Source of the DNA: Gemmatimonadota bacterium
GTDB taxonomy: Bacteria; Gemmatimonadota; Gemmatimonadetes; Gemmatimonadales; GWC2-71-9
DNA: 7,449 nucleotides
Direction: 5' to 3'
Assembly: GCA_003220905.1 (NCBI GenBank)
Contig: QHTS01000226.1
Location: forward strand, 1-7,449
Part shown: in pieces, positions 1 through 6,494 of the stretch
Layout: each line of letters starts with the position of its first letter
Numbering within the stretch: the first letter of the stretch is position 1
Program-made: the position numbers and the translations under genes
The notes under the pieces: generated by a model
The model's input: the letters and a program-made list of their open reading frames with translations, nothing else
Told to the model about the DNA's origin: nothing
Database searches by the model: none

Positions 1-260
1 GCCGCGCCGATCTTGAGCGTGCCGAACAGCGCCCCCACGAACCCCGGCCCGTCGGGAAGGGCGATCATAACGCGCTGCTCGGGCTCGACGCCGCTTTCGG
101 TGAATACGTGGCCGAACCGATTCGCCAGCGCCTGGATCTCCCGGTAGGTGAGCGTCCCCGCGTCGGTGAGCACGGCAGGCCGCTCGCCCTTCCCTTCACG
201 CATGCGGGCGTCGAGGAAGTAGTCGGCGATGTTGAACTGCTCGGGCGGCTGGAAGCTCAT
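1..260 (-). CDS. Benzoate-CoA ligase family protein, probable 2-aminobenzoate-CoA ligase (N-terminal part)
   Basis: Reading the minus strand from an ATG at 260-258 gives 86 residues before the left window edge, so the C-terminal part is missing. The protein starts MSFQPPEQFNIADYFLD, then has an EGKGERPAV segment, LTYREIQALANRFG (about residues 37-50) and GVEPEQRVMIALPDGPGFV (57-75). This order matches the N-terminus of the benzoate-CoA ligase group of ANL adenylating enzymes. The AMP-binding P-loop and the substrate pocket lie outside the window, so substrate cannot be read directly. The family activates aromatic acids to CoA thioesters using ATP. The divergent operon encodes a kynurenine-to-anthranilate route and a 2-aminobenzoyl-CoA monooxygenase/reductase, so anthranilate is the likely substrate (inference), with benzoate or salicylate as alternatives. 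No Shine-Dalgarno sequence precedes the ATG. A promoter-like -10 ends 7 bases before it, so the mRNA may be leaderless. Confidence 0.85.
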   Translation of the reverse strand, partial: MSFQPPEQFNIADYFLDARMREGKGERPAVLTDAGTLTYREIQALANRFGHVFTESGVEPEQRVMIALPDGPGFVGALFGTLKIGA

Positions 261-267
261 CGTGACA

Positions 268-296
268 GATATCGGCCGTGGACGGCTGGCGGTCAA
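268..296 (-). promoter_or_regulatory. Putative promoter of the CoA ligase gene
   Basis: On the minus strand a TTGACC hexamer (296-291, 5 of 6 matches to the sigma70 -35 consensus) is followed after 17 bases by GATATC (273-268, a weak 3 of 6 match to -10). The -10 lies 7 bases from the ATG, which places transcription initiation at or next to the start codon and would make a leaderless message. The -35 overlaps the palindrome at 288-301. Assigned by eye only; the weak -10 limits confidence. Confidence 0.4.
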
Positions 297-301
297 CCGC
301 C
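288..301. promoter_or_regulatory. Palindromic operator candidate in the divergent control region
   Basis: GGCGGT (288-293), a CA spacer and ACCGCC (296-301) form a perfect inverted repeat with 6-base arms and a 2-base spacer. It sits in the 64-bp gap between the divergent ligase and the eight-gene operon. It covers the ligase -35 and lies where a -35 for the plus-strand operon would be expected. A dimeric repressor or activator bound here could control both directions at once. No regulator gene is in the window, so its identity is unknown. A small GC palindrome can arise by chance in such GC-rich DNA. Confidence 0.4.
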
Positions 302-309
302 GCGCCCGG

Positions 310-315
310 TACGAT
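310..315 (+). promoter_or_regulatory. Putative -10 element of the plus-strand operon
   Basis: TACGAT (4 of 6 matches to TATAAT, with the key first, second and last bases kept) lies 9 bases before the ATG at 325. There is no convincing -35 at 16-18 bases upstream (the 287-292 region reads TGGCGG) and no Shine-Dalgarno sequence before the ATG. This spacing suggests a leaderless or very short-leader transcript, possibly activator-dependent through the adjacent palindrome. Confidence 0.35.
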
Positions 316-324
316 ACAGCACCC

Positions 325-1080
325 ATGGCAGTCCTCGACCTCGCGCACCTGACCTGGGAGGAGGTTCGCGACCTCGACCGGACGAAGACGGTGGCGATCG
401 TGCCCGTCGGCGCCGTCGAGGCGCACGGTCCCCATCTACCGCTCGCGACCGACGTGATCATCGCCGAGGCGATGGCGCGCGCGGCGGCGGGGCGGCTCGC
501 CGCCCGCGGCCACGAGGCGGTGCTGCTCCCGGCCATCGCCTATACCGCCGCCGAGTTTGCCGCCGGGTTCCCGGGAACCGTATCCTTGCAGCCGGCCACG
601 GTGACCGCGCTGCTCGTGGACCTGGCGCGCAGCCTTGCACGACACGGCCTTTCCCTCCTCGCGGTCGCCAACGCGCACCTGGACCCCGCACATCTGGGGG
701 CCATCGAGGCCGCAGTGACGCAAATTCGGCGCGCGGACGGCGCCCGGATCGTGTTCCCCGACGTGACGAAAAAACCCTGGGCCGTCCGGCTCACGGAAGA
801 GTTCCGGAGCGGCGCCTGCCACGCGGGCCAGTACGAGAGTTCGATCGTGCTGGCGGCGCGCCCCGAGTTGGTACGGGAGACGGTGCGACGCTCCCTGCCC
901 GCCAACCCGCGCTCGCTCAGCGGGGCGATTCGCGCCGGGCAGACCAACTTCGAGCAGGCGGGCGGGCCCCGCGCGTACTTCGGGTCCCCGGCAGCGGCTC
1001 GAGCGGACGAGGGCGCCCGCACGATCGAGGTCTTGGGTGGGATTCTCGAAGAAGCGGTGCTCGCGGAGCTCGCGCGATGA
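325..1080 (+). CDS. Creatininase-family metal-dependent amidohydrolase; candidate N-formylkynurenine formamidase
   Basis: This 251-residue protein has the length of the creatininase family, whose members hydrolyse C-N bonds with a two-metal centre (creatininase itself, and the archaeal FAPy deformylase ArfB, which removes a formyl group). The N-terminal metal motif is PVGAVEAHGPHLPLATD, with E32, H34 and D43 as likely ligands. A second motif, NAHLDPAH, supplies H118 and D120 at positions matching creatininase His120/Glu122. HAGQYESS (166-173) corresponds to the family's HAGxxE segment, with E171. The common NGHGGN motif is altered. The ATG at 325 was chosen because the family's first strand begins there; an in-frame GTG at 262 is possible but unlikely. 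The gene leads the operon and overlaps the next by ATGA. No KynB is present while TDO and kynureninase are, so deformylation of N-formylkynurenine is an attractive role (inference). Hydrolysis of a later ring-derived intermediate is the alternative. Confidence 0.85.
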   Translation: MAVLDLAHLTWEEVRDLDRTKTVAIVPVGAVEAHGPHLPLATDVIIAEAMARAAAGRLAARGHEAVLLPAIAYTAAEFAAGFPGTVSLQPATVTALLVDLARSLARHGLSLLAVANAHLDPAHLGAIEAAVTQIRRADGARIVFPDVTKKPWAVRLTEEFRSGACHAGQYESSIVLAARPELVRETVRRSLPANPRSLSGAIRAGQTNFEQAGGPRAYFGSPAAARADEGARTIEVLGGILEEAVLAELAR

Positions 1081-1853
1081 CGCTGGCAGGACGGGGCGCG
1101 GTCGTCACGGGCGGCAGCCGGGGCATCGGGCTGGCCGTGGCCCGCGCGCTCGCCGAGGCGGGTGCCGCAGTGGTCGTGGCGGCCCGAGCCCCGGACGGCC
1201 TCGAGGCGGTCGCCAGGGCGCTCTGCGCTGCGGGACGGCGGGCGTGGGCGGTCCCGTGCGACGTCGCCGACCCGGAAGGCGTACGGACCCTCGCCCGCGA
1301 GGCGGAGGCCAGGCTCGGCCACGTCGATATCCTGGTGAACAATGCCGGGATCAGCCACTCGGCGTCGGTGCAGAAGACCACGCTGGAGGAGTGGCAACGG
1401 ATCCTGACGGTGAACGCGACCGGCCCATTCCTGTGCACCCAGGCTTTCCTCCCGGGAATGCGCGCGCGAGGCTGGGGGCGCGTGGTGAACATCGCATCCG
1501 TCGCGGGGCTCGGCGGAGGCAAGTACATCGCCGCGTACAGCGCATCGAAGCACGCGGTGATCGGCTTCACACGCTCGGTTGCCGCAGAGGTCGCGGGGAC
1601 GGGCGTGACCGTCAATGCGGTTTGCCCCGGATACGTGGACACGGACATGACGCGGCAGTCGGTCAGCCGGATCGCGGCGAAGACCGGGATGTCGCCCGTG
1701 GACGCCCTGCGTGCAGCCCTCGACACCACCGGCCAGCGCCGGCTGATTCCGCCGGAAGAAGTGGCGAGCGCGGTGCTCGCGCTGTGCCACGGCGCCGGGA
1801 GTGCGACCAACGGGGAGGCCGTCGTGATCGCCGAGGCAGGCTCGCGCCGATGA
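1077..1853 (+). CDS. Short-chain dehydrogenase/reductase (SDR), probable hydroxyacyl-CoA or ring-ketone dehydrogenase
   Basis: The 258-residue product is a classical SDR. It shows the dinucleotide motif TGGSRGIG (11-18), the NNAG motif (88-91), catalytic N113, S141, Y154 and K158 (YSASK), and the PG segment after strand 6 (CPGYVDTD, 183-190). Arg at 15 and 37, with no acidic residue at the end of the second strand, leans toward NADP(H) rather than NAD(H). The start is the ATG in the ATGA overlap with the upstream gene, with GGAG 8 bases before it (1065-1068); longer upstream reading in this frame is antisense-like low-complexity sequence. In this operon it could oxidise or reduce a hydroxy/keto group on the dearomatised cyclohexene-carboxyl-CoA or act as a 3-hydroxyacyl-CoA dehydrogenase after ring opening (inference). 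Enzymes of this type are often named FabG-like, but the context argues against fatty acid synthesis. Confidence 0.9.
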   Translation: MTLAGRGAVVTGGSRGIGLAVARALAEAGAAVVVAARAPDGLEAVARALCAAGRRAWAVPCDVADPEGVRTLAREAEARLGHVDILVNNAGISHSASVQKTTLEEWQRILTVNATGPFLCTQAFLPGMRARGWGRVVNIASVAGLGGGKYIAAYSASKHAVIGFTRSVAAEVAGTGVTVNAVCPGYVDTDMTRQSVSRIAAKTGMSPVDALRAALDTTGQRRLIPPEEVASAVLALCHGAGSATNGEAVVIAEAGSRR

Positions 1854-2233
1854 CCTTCCGCATCGTCAATCCCGACGCGCTCGGCCGACCGAGCGGCTGG
1901 AATCACGGCATGCTCGCCCCGGCCGGCGGCCGGATACTGTTCGTGGCCGGGCAGACCGCCCCCGAGCGTGCCGGGCTCGTCGAGCAGTGGGCCGGCGCGC
2001 TCGAGCGGGTGCTGGAGGTCGTGCGCGCGGCCGGGGGCGGGCCCGAGCAGATCGGCCGACTGACCGTCTATGTCACGGACCGACAGACTTATATCGCGAG
2101 CCTGAAGCCGCTCGGCGAGGTGCACCGCCGCCTCATGGGACGGCACTTCCCCGCGATGGCGCTCCTGGAAGTGCGGGGGCTCGTGGACGCGAACGCTGTC
2201 GTGGAAATCGAAGCGACCGCCGTGCTGCCCTGA
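1850..2233 (+). CDS. RidA/YjgF-family protein lacking the canonical catalytic arginine
   Basis: The 127-residue product has RidA family length and fold signatures: ILFVAGQTAP (29-38), an amphipathic helix QWAGALERVLEVV (46-58), LTVYVTD (71-77), and the C-terminal VVEIEATAV (117-125). Canonical RidA deaminases hydrolyse enamine/imine intermediates using an Arg in a PAR motif (Arg105 in E. coli). Here the equivalent reads FPAMALLEV, with M103 in place of Arg. It starts at the ATG of an ATGA overlap with the SDR stop. The family also includes 2-aminomuconate deaminase, so nitrogen removal from an enamine-type ring product is a natural role: the 2-amino-5-oxocyclohexene-carboxyl-CoA formed by the downstream flavoenzyme is an enamine. 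That role is inference, and the missing Arg implies a different mechanism or a non-deaminase function. Confidence 0.88.
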   Translation: MTFRIVNPDALGRPSGWNHGMLAPAGGRILFVAGQTAPERAGLVEQWAGALERVLEVVRAAGGGPEQIGRLTVYVTDRQTYIASLKPLGEVHRRLMGRHFPAMALLEVRGLVDANAVVEIEATAVLP

Positions 2234-2242
2234 CCGACATCC

Positions 2243-2246
2243 GGAG
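2243..2246 (+). promoter_or_regulatory. Ribosome binding site of the crotonase gene
   Basis: GGAG lies 8 bases before the ATG at 2255, inside the 21-base gap after the RidA-like gene. It fixes the start and shows independent translation initiation at this junction, unlike the overlapping junctions upstream. Confidence 0.6.
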
Positions 2247-2254
2247 ATTCTCGC

Positions 2255-3055
2255 ATGCCGCTTGCGCCTCAGTCCTTCCTCTACCGGCACGACCCCCACA
2301 GCGGCGTCGCTACGATCACGCTCAACCGTCCGGACCGTCTCAATGCCCTGACATTCGACGTGTACCGCGAGCTCCGCGACACGTTCCGGGCGCTCGACGA
2401 CGAGCCCGGCGTGCGGGCGGTGATCATGACTGGAGCCGGGCGGGCGTTCTGCTCGGGCGGCGACGTCGAGGACATCATCGGAGCGCTGTTCGGGCGCGAC
2501 GAGGCGGGGCTGCTCGAATTCACCCGCCTCACGTGCGACCTCATCCTCGCCATGCGGCAATGCCGGCGCCCGGTCGTCGGTGCCTTGAACGGAACCGTGG
2601 CGGGAGCGGGAGCCGTCATCGCCGCAGCGTGCGACGTGCGCGTCGCCGCCGAGTCGGCCAAGATCGCGTTCCTGTTCACGAAGGTCGGACTGTCGGGCGC
2701 CGACATGGGTGCCGCGTGGCTCCTGCCCCGCATCGTCGGGCTCGGTCTCGCGGCCGAGCTACTCATGACCGGCGATTTCATCGACGCGCAGACGGCACTC
2801 CGCATCGGCCTGTACAACCGGGTGGTGGCGGACGCCGCGGTGATGGGGGAGGCGCGCGGGCTCGCCGAGCGGCTGGCCCGCGGACCGTCGGTCGCACTGG
2901 GGATCACGAAGGACGCGCTCAACCGCGAAGCGCACATGGATCTCGTCACGGCGCTCGAGGCCGAGGCGCGCGCCCAGGCCGGGTGCATGGTGAGTCCCAA
3001 CTTCCGCGCGGCCTACGAGGCTTTCAAGGCAAAGCGCGAGCCCAAGTTCGTCTGA
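2255..3055 (+). CDS. Crotonase-superfamily protein (enoyl-CoA hydratase/isomerase-like), possible ring-opening enzyme
   Basis: The 266-residue protein has the usual crotonase length. LNRPDRLNALT (23-33) is the CoA-binding start, AFCSGGDVEDI (64-74) forms the first oxyanion-hole loop, and NGTVAGAGA (112-120) the second. In rat crotonase the two acid/base residues are Glu144 and Glu164. Aligned by eye, the first position here is K143 (FTKVGLSGADMG) and the second is kept as E168 (AAELLMTG). A simple two-Glu hydratase mechanism is therefore not supported. The KVG loop followed by RIVG recalls MenB/BadI-type crotonases that make or break rings, where Asp or other residues act; D150 is a local candidate. 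Within this operon it could hydrate an unsaturated CoA ester or hydrolytically open the cyclohexane ring (inference). Acyl chain hydration with an alternative acid/base residue remains possible. Confidence 0.9.
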   Translation: MPLAPQSFLYRHDPHSGVATITLNRPDRLNALTFDVYRELRDTFRALDDEPGVRAVIMTGAGRAFCSGGDVEDIIGALFGRDEAGLLEFTRLTCDLILAMRQCRRPVVGALNGTVAGAGAVIAAACDVRVAAESAKIAFLFTKVGLSGADMGAAWLLPRIVGLGLAAELLMTGDFIDAQTALRIGLYNRVVADAAVMGEARGLAERLARGPSVALGITKDALNREAHMDLVTALEAEARAQAGCMVSPNFRAAYEAFKAKREPKFV

Positions 3056-3057
3056 CC

Positions 3058-4218
3058 GTGCCCGATCCGACTACGGTCCGCGCCTTCCTAGCCGAGTCCC
3101 ACGTCGCCCTGGCGGCGCGGGCCGCGGGCTACGCCGCGCGCGAGATCGCCCCCCTGCCCGAGCCCGCGGACGACGCCGCCGCGCGGGCGCAGGCGCGCGA
3201 TCTCCTCGCCCAGCTCGGCCAGGCGGGCTGGTTCGCCCCGATCGCGGACCAGGACCTGCGCGCGGCGTGCCTCGTGCGCGAGGCCCTCGCCGGCGCCTCG
3301 CCGCTCGCGGACGCCGTGTTCGCGCTCCAGGCCCTCGGCACGGTACCGATCCTGCTCGCGGGCGCTCGCGAGCTCAAGGACCGCTGGCTCCCCGCCGTGC
3401 TCGCCGGCCGGGCGATGGCGTCGTTCGCGATGACCGAGCCGGAGGCGGGCACGGATGCGGCCGCAATCGCCACCGCCGCGCGACGGGACGGCAACGACTA
3501 CGTTCTCACCGGCATGAAGACGCTCATTTCGAATGCCGGAATCGCGGACTTCTACACCGTGTTCGCGTCCACCGACCGGACGAAAGGCAACAAGGGGATT
3601 TCGGCGTTCGTGGTGCCGGCCGACACGCCGGGGCTCAGGTTCGTAGGCCCCCTCGTGCTGTCGGCGCCGCACCCGCTCGGTGAGATCGCGTTCGCCGACT
3701 GCCGGGTCCCCGCGTCAAGCCGGCTGGGCGCCGAGGGCGAGGGCTTCAAGCTCGGGTTGGCCACACTCGACCGGCTGCGTGCGACCGTGGCCGCCGCCGC
3801 GTGCGGGATGGCGGCGCGGGCGTTGCATGAGGCGGTGGCGCACGCCACCCGGCGGCGACAGTTCGGACACACGCTCGGCGAGTTCCAGCTGATCCAAGAG
3901 AAGCTGGCGCGGATGGCGACGGACCTCACCGCCGCCCGCCTCCTCACCTACCGCGCGGCCTGGGAGAAGGACCGCGGCGCGGAGCGGGTGACTCTCGAGG
4001 CGGCGATGGCCAAGGCGTTCGCGACCGAGGCCGCCCAGCGGATTGTGGACGACGCCGTGCAGATCCTGGGGGGCCGAGGCGTGCTCGCATCCCATCCGGT
4101 CGACCGGCTGTACCGCGCCGTCCGGGCGCTACGGATCTATGAGGGCACGACGGAGATCCAGCACCTTATCGTAGCGGGGGAGCTCTTAAAGCGGGCCGGG
4201 GGGGGGGGCGCGGCATGA
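3058..4218 (+). CDS. Acyl-CoA dehydrogenase
   Basis: Starting at the GTG at 3058, two bases after the crotonase stop, gives 386 residues, the normal length for an acyl-CoA dehydrogenase. Longer reading upstream in this frame lies inside the RidA-like and crotonase genes and is rejected. The FAD/substrate motif is SFAMTEPEAGTDAA (122-135), followed by GMKTLISNAG (152-161). RRRQFG (265-270) and ILGGRG (336-341) contact FAD, and the catalytic base is E362 in RIYEGTTEIQ. The usual PxxYGG loop near residue 60 is replaced by FAPIADQDL. The enzyme would desaturate a CoA ester, passing electrons to electron-transfer flavoprotein. The likely substrate is an alicyclic or ring-opened dicarboxylic CoA ester from anthraniloyl-CoA breakdown (inference). 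There is no clear Shine-Dalgarno sequence, so translation is probably coupled to the upstream gene. The C-terminus is encoded by an 11-G run and ends RAGGGGAA. Confidence 0.92.
   Translation: MPDPTTVRAFLAESHVALAARAAGYAAREIAPLPEPADDAAARAQARDLLAQLGQAGWFAPIADQDLRAACLVREALAGASPLADAVFALQALGTVPILLAGARELKDRWLPAVLAGRAMASFAMTEPEAGTDAAAIATAARRDGNDYVLTGMKTLISNAGIADFYTVFASTDRTKGNKGISAFVVPADTPGLRFVGPLVLSAPHPLGEIAFADCRVPASSRLGAEGEGFKLGLATLDRLRATVAAAACGMAARALHEAVAHATRRRQFGHTLGEFQLIQEKLARMATDLTAARLLTYRAAWEKDRGAERVTLEAAMAKAFATEAAQRIVDDAVQILGGRGVLASHPVDRLYRAVRALRIYEGTTEIQHLIVAGELLKRAGGGGAA
4198..4208 (+). repeat. Eleven-base G homopolymer at the dehydrogenase/monooxygenase junction
   Basis: Eleven consecutive G bases encode the last Gly codons of the acyl-CoA dehydrogenase and end 6 bases before the ATG of the next gene. 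The reading frame is intact as given. The tract may also serve as the ribosome binding site for that ATG, since G runs can pair with anti-Shine-Dalgarno C and U. Runs of this length are prone to replication slippage and to sequencing error. Confidence 0.8.
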
Positions 4219-6473
4219 GGATCGTCGTGGTGGGTGGCGGACCGGCCGGGCTCTACTTCGCGATCCAGATGAAGCGGGCGGATCCCTCGCACCACGTCAC
4301 GGTGCTCGAGCGGAACCCTCTGGAGGCGACCTTCGGCTTCGGCGTCGTCTTCTCCGACGCCACGCAGGACACGCTCGCGGAAGCGGATCACGAGACCTAC
4401 CAGGAGATGGCGCGGCACTTCCACCATTGGGACGACATCGACGTCCACGTCAACAACACGGTCGTCACGTCCACCGGTCACGGGTTTAGCGGGCTGTCGC
4501 GGCGTACGCTGCTCGCGATCCTCGGGCGCCGCGCCGAAGCGCTCGGCGTGTGTCTCGAGGTCGGCAGGGAGGTCGCGGACGTCCGGGCCCTCCTGGGAGC
4601 CGATCTCGTCGTCGCGGGCGACGGCTTCAACAGCGTGGTGCGCCAGCAGTTCGCCGACCGGCTCAGGCCGACCGTGGATTGGCGCCCCAACCGCTATGTG
4701 TGGCTCGGCACGAGCCGCCCCTTCCCCGCGTTCACGTTCTACTTCAAGCGCGATCGCCACGGCCTCTGGCGGGTCCACGCCTACCAGTACGAACGGGGAT
4801 GCTCGACGTTCATCGTCGAAGCCACGGAAGCGACCTGGCACGCGGCGGGGATGGACCGCGCCGACGAGGACGCGACCCTCGCGTTCTGCGAGGCGTTGTT
4901 CGCAGAGGAGCTGCAGGGTCATCGGCTCCTCAAGAACCGCTCCCTGTGGCGCAACTTCGGCACGCTGCGGAGCGAGCGGTGGCATCACGAGAACGTCGTG
5001 CTGCTGGGCGACGCGGCCCACACCGCCCACTTCTCCGTGGGATCGGGCACGAAGCTCGCCATGGAGGACGCGGTCGCCCTGGCACGCGCGCTCGAGCGCA
5101 CGCCCGGGGGCGACGTGCCCGCCGCGCTCGATGCGTACGAGGCCGAGCGGCGACCGGCGGTCGAGAGCCTGCAGCGCGCGGCGCAAGTGAGCCTCCAGTG
5201 GTTCGAAGACACCGCGCGCTACATGGATCTCGCGCCGATCCAGTTCGCCTTCAACCTGCTCACCCGGAGCCTGCGGATCACGCACGACAACTTGAAGCTC
5301 CGCGATCCCAAGTTCGTCGGGGAAGTGGACCGCTGGTTCGCCGCGCGGACCGCCGAGCAGAGCGGCGTGGACGTCCCCAACAGTCCGCCCCCGCCGCCCC
5401 TGTTCACGCCGTTTCGGTTGCGGGACGTGCTGTTCGTGAACCGCGTGGTCGTGTCCCCGATGTGCCAGTACTGCGCCGTGGACGGCACGCCCGACGATTG
5501 GCATCTGGTGCACCTCGGCGCGAGAGCCATCGGCGGCGCGGGACTCGTGTTCACCGAGATGACCGACGTGTCGCGCGAGGGCCGGATCTCGCCGGGGTGC
5601 ACCGGCATGTACAAGCCGGAGCACGTGCCGGCCTGGAAGCGGATCGTGGACTTCGTGCACGCCCACAGCCCCGCGAAGATCGGCCTGCAACTCGGCCACG
5701 CGGGCCGCAAAGGCTCGACCCGCCTCGCCTGGGATGGGATGGACGAGCCGCTCGCGGACGACAACTGGCGAATCATCGCCGCCTCCCCCATTCCCTACTT
5801 CCCCCACAGCCAGGTGCCACGGGCGATGGAGCGGCGAGACATGGACGCGGTGCGCGACGACTTCGTGCGTGCGGCGCGCATGGCGGAGCAGGCGGGCTTC
5901 GACATCCTCGAGATCCACTTCGCCCACGGTTACCTCCTCGCGAGCTTCATCTCGCCGCTCACGAACCGCCGCACGGACGAGTACGGCGGACCGCTCGGAA
6001 AACGGATGCGGTTTCCCCTGGAAGTGTTCGACGCGGTGCGCGCGGTGTGGCCAGAGCACAAGCCGATCTCGGTGCGCGTCTCGGCCGTGGACTGGGCACC
6101 CGGCGGCACTGAGCCCGGCGATGCGGTCGAGATCGCCAGGCTCCTCAAGGCGCACGGCTGCGATATCGTGGACGTGTCCGCGGGCCAGACGGTGCCCGAC
6201 GCGAAGCCCGTCTACGGTCGCCAGTTTCAGACGCCGTTCGCCGACCGTGTACGGCACGAGGCGGAGATTCCCACCATGGCGGTAGGCAACATCTCGTCCT
6301 ACAGCGACGTGAACACGATCCTGGCCGCGGGGCGCGCCGATCTCTGCGTCCTGGCGCGCGCGCACCTCTGGGATCCCTACTGGACCCGCCACGCCGCTCA
6401 CGAGATGGGCTACGCGCTGCCCTGGCCGCCGCAGTATTCGACGCTCGACACCTACAAGCCGCGGTTCACGTGA
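4215..6473 (+). CDS. 2-aminobenzoyl-CoA monooxygenase/reductase-type fused flavoenzyme
   Basis: The 752-residue protein is a two-domain fusion. Residues 1 to about 385 are a class A FAD aromatic hydroxylase: dinucleotide motif VVVGGGPAGLYFA (4-16), DG motif AGDGFNS (134-140), and GD motif LLGDAAHTAHF (263-273). A proline-rich linker (PPPPP, 391-395) joins it to an Old Yellow Enzyme-like FMN barrel from about 396: SPMCQY (414-419), QLGHAGRKGS (492-501), HFAHGYLLASF (568-578), NRRTDEYGG (584-592) and AVGNIS (689-694). This fusion is typical of 2-aminobenzoyl-CoA monooxygenase/reductase, which hydroxylates and then reduces anthraniloyl-CoA to a non-aromatic 2-amino-5-oxocyclohex-1-ene-carboxyl-CoA with NAD(P)H and O2. 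Database entries of this shape are often named salicylyl-CoA 5-hydroxylase/oxidoreductase. The kynurenine genes beside it favour anthraniloyl-CoA. Its ATG overlaps the preceding stop (ATGA). The length is near the family norm and no key motif is missing. Confidence 0.92.
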   Translation: MRIVVVGGGPAGLYFAIQMKRADPSHHVTVLERNPLEATFGFGVVFSDATQDTLAEADHETYQEMARHFHHWDDIDVHVNNTVVTSTGHGFSGLSRRTLLAILGRRAEALGVCLEVGREVADVRALLGADLVVAGDGFNSVVRQQFADRLRPTVDWRPNRYVWLGTSRPFPAFTFYFKRDRHGLWRVHAYQYERGCSTFIVEATEATWHAAGMDRADEDATLAFCEALFAEELQGHRLLKNRSLWRNFGTLRSERWHHENVVLLGDAAHTAHFSVGSGTKLAMEDAVALARALERTPGGDVPAALDAYEAERRPAVESLQRAAQVSLQWFEDTARYMDLAPIQFAFNLLTRSLRITHDNLKLRDPKFVGEVDRWFAARTAEQSGVDVPNSPPPPPLFTPFRLRDVLFVNRVVVSPMCQYCAVDGTPDDWHLVHLGARAIGGAGLVFTEMTDVSREGRISPGCTGMYKPEHVPAWKRIVDFVHAHSPAKIGLQLGHAGRKGSTRLAWDGMDEPLADDNWRIIAASPIPYFPHSQVPRAMERRDMDAVRDDFVRAARMAEQAGFDILEIHFAHGYLLASFISPLTNRRTDEYGGPLGKRMRFPLEVFDAVRAVWPEHKPISVRVSAVDWAPGGTEPGDAVEIARLLKAHGCDIVDVSAGQTVPDAKPVYGRQFQTPFADRVRHEAEIPTMAVGNISSYSDVNTILAAGRADLCVLARAHLWDPYWTRHAAHEMGYALPWPPQYSTLDTYKPRFT

Positions 6474-6494
6474 GAACGACCGGGGAGAGGGGAG

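Noticed and set aside
229..324. Earlier start for the creatininase-like gene (open frame from 229, or a GTG at 262)
   Set aside because: The extension would overlap the divergent ligase start and its control region, shows no family similarity, and the ATG at 325 matches the expected N-terminus.
108..1076. N-terminal extension of the SDR reading frame upstream of 1077
   Set aside because: The segment is Arg/Gly/Pro-rich and lies out of frame within the ligase and creatininase-like genes. The SDR fold begins right at the ATG at 1077, which has GGAG 8 bases upstream.
917..2560. A 547-residue minus-strand open frame across the SDR, RidA-like and crotonase genes
   Set aside because: It spans three well-supported plus-strand genes, is Ala/Arg/Pro-rich without motifs, and is a GC-bias shadow.
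1987..3057. N-terminal extension of the acyl-CoA dehydrogenase reading frame, which would suggest a fusion
   Set aside because: The upstream residues are the out-of-frame shadow of the RidA-like and crotonase genes. The dehydrogenase has normal family length from the GTG at 3058.
4137..6401. A 754-residue open frame on the minus strand opposite the monooxygenase/reductase
   Set aside because: It is antisense to a gene with intact FAD and OYE motifs, has low-complexity Arg/His/Val-rich composition, matches no family I recognise, and is explained by GC-biased third codon positions removing antisense stops.
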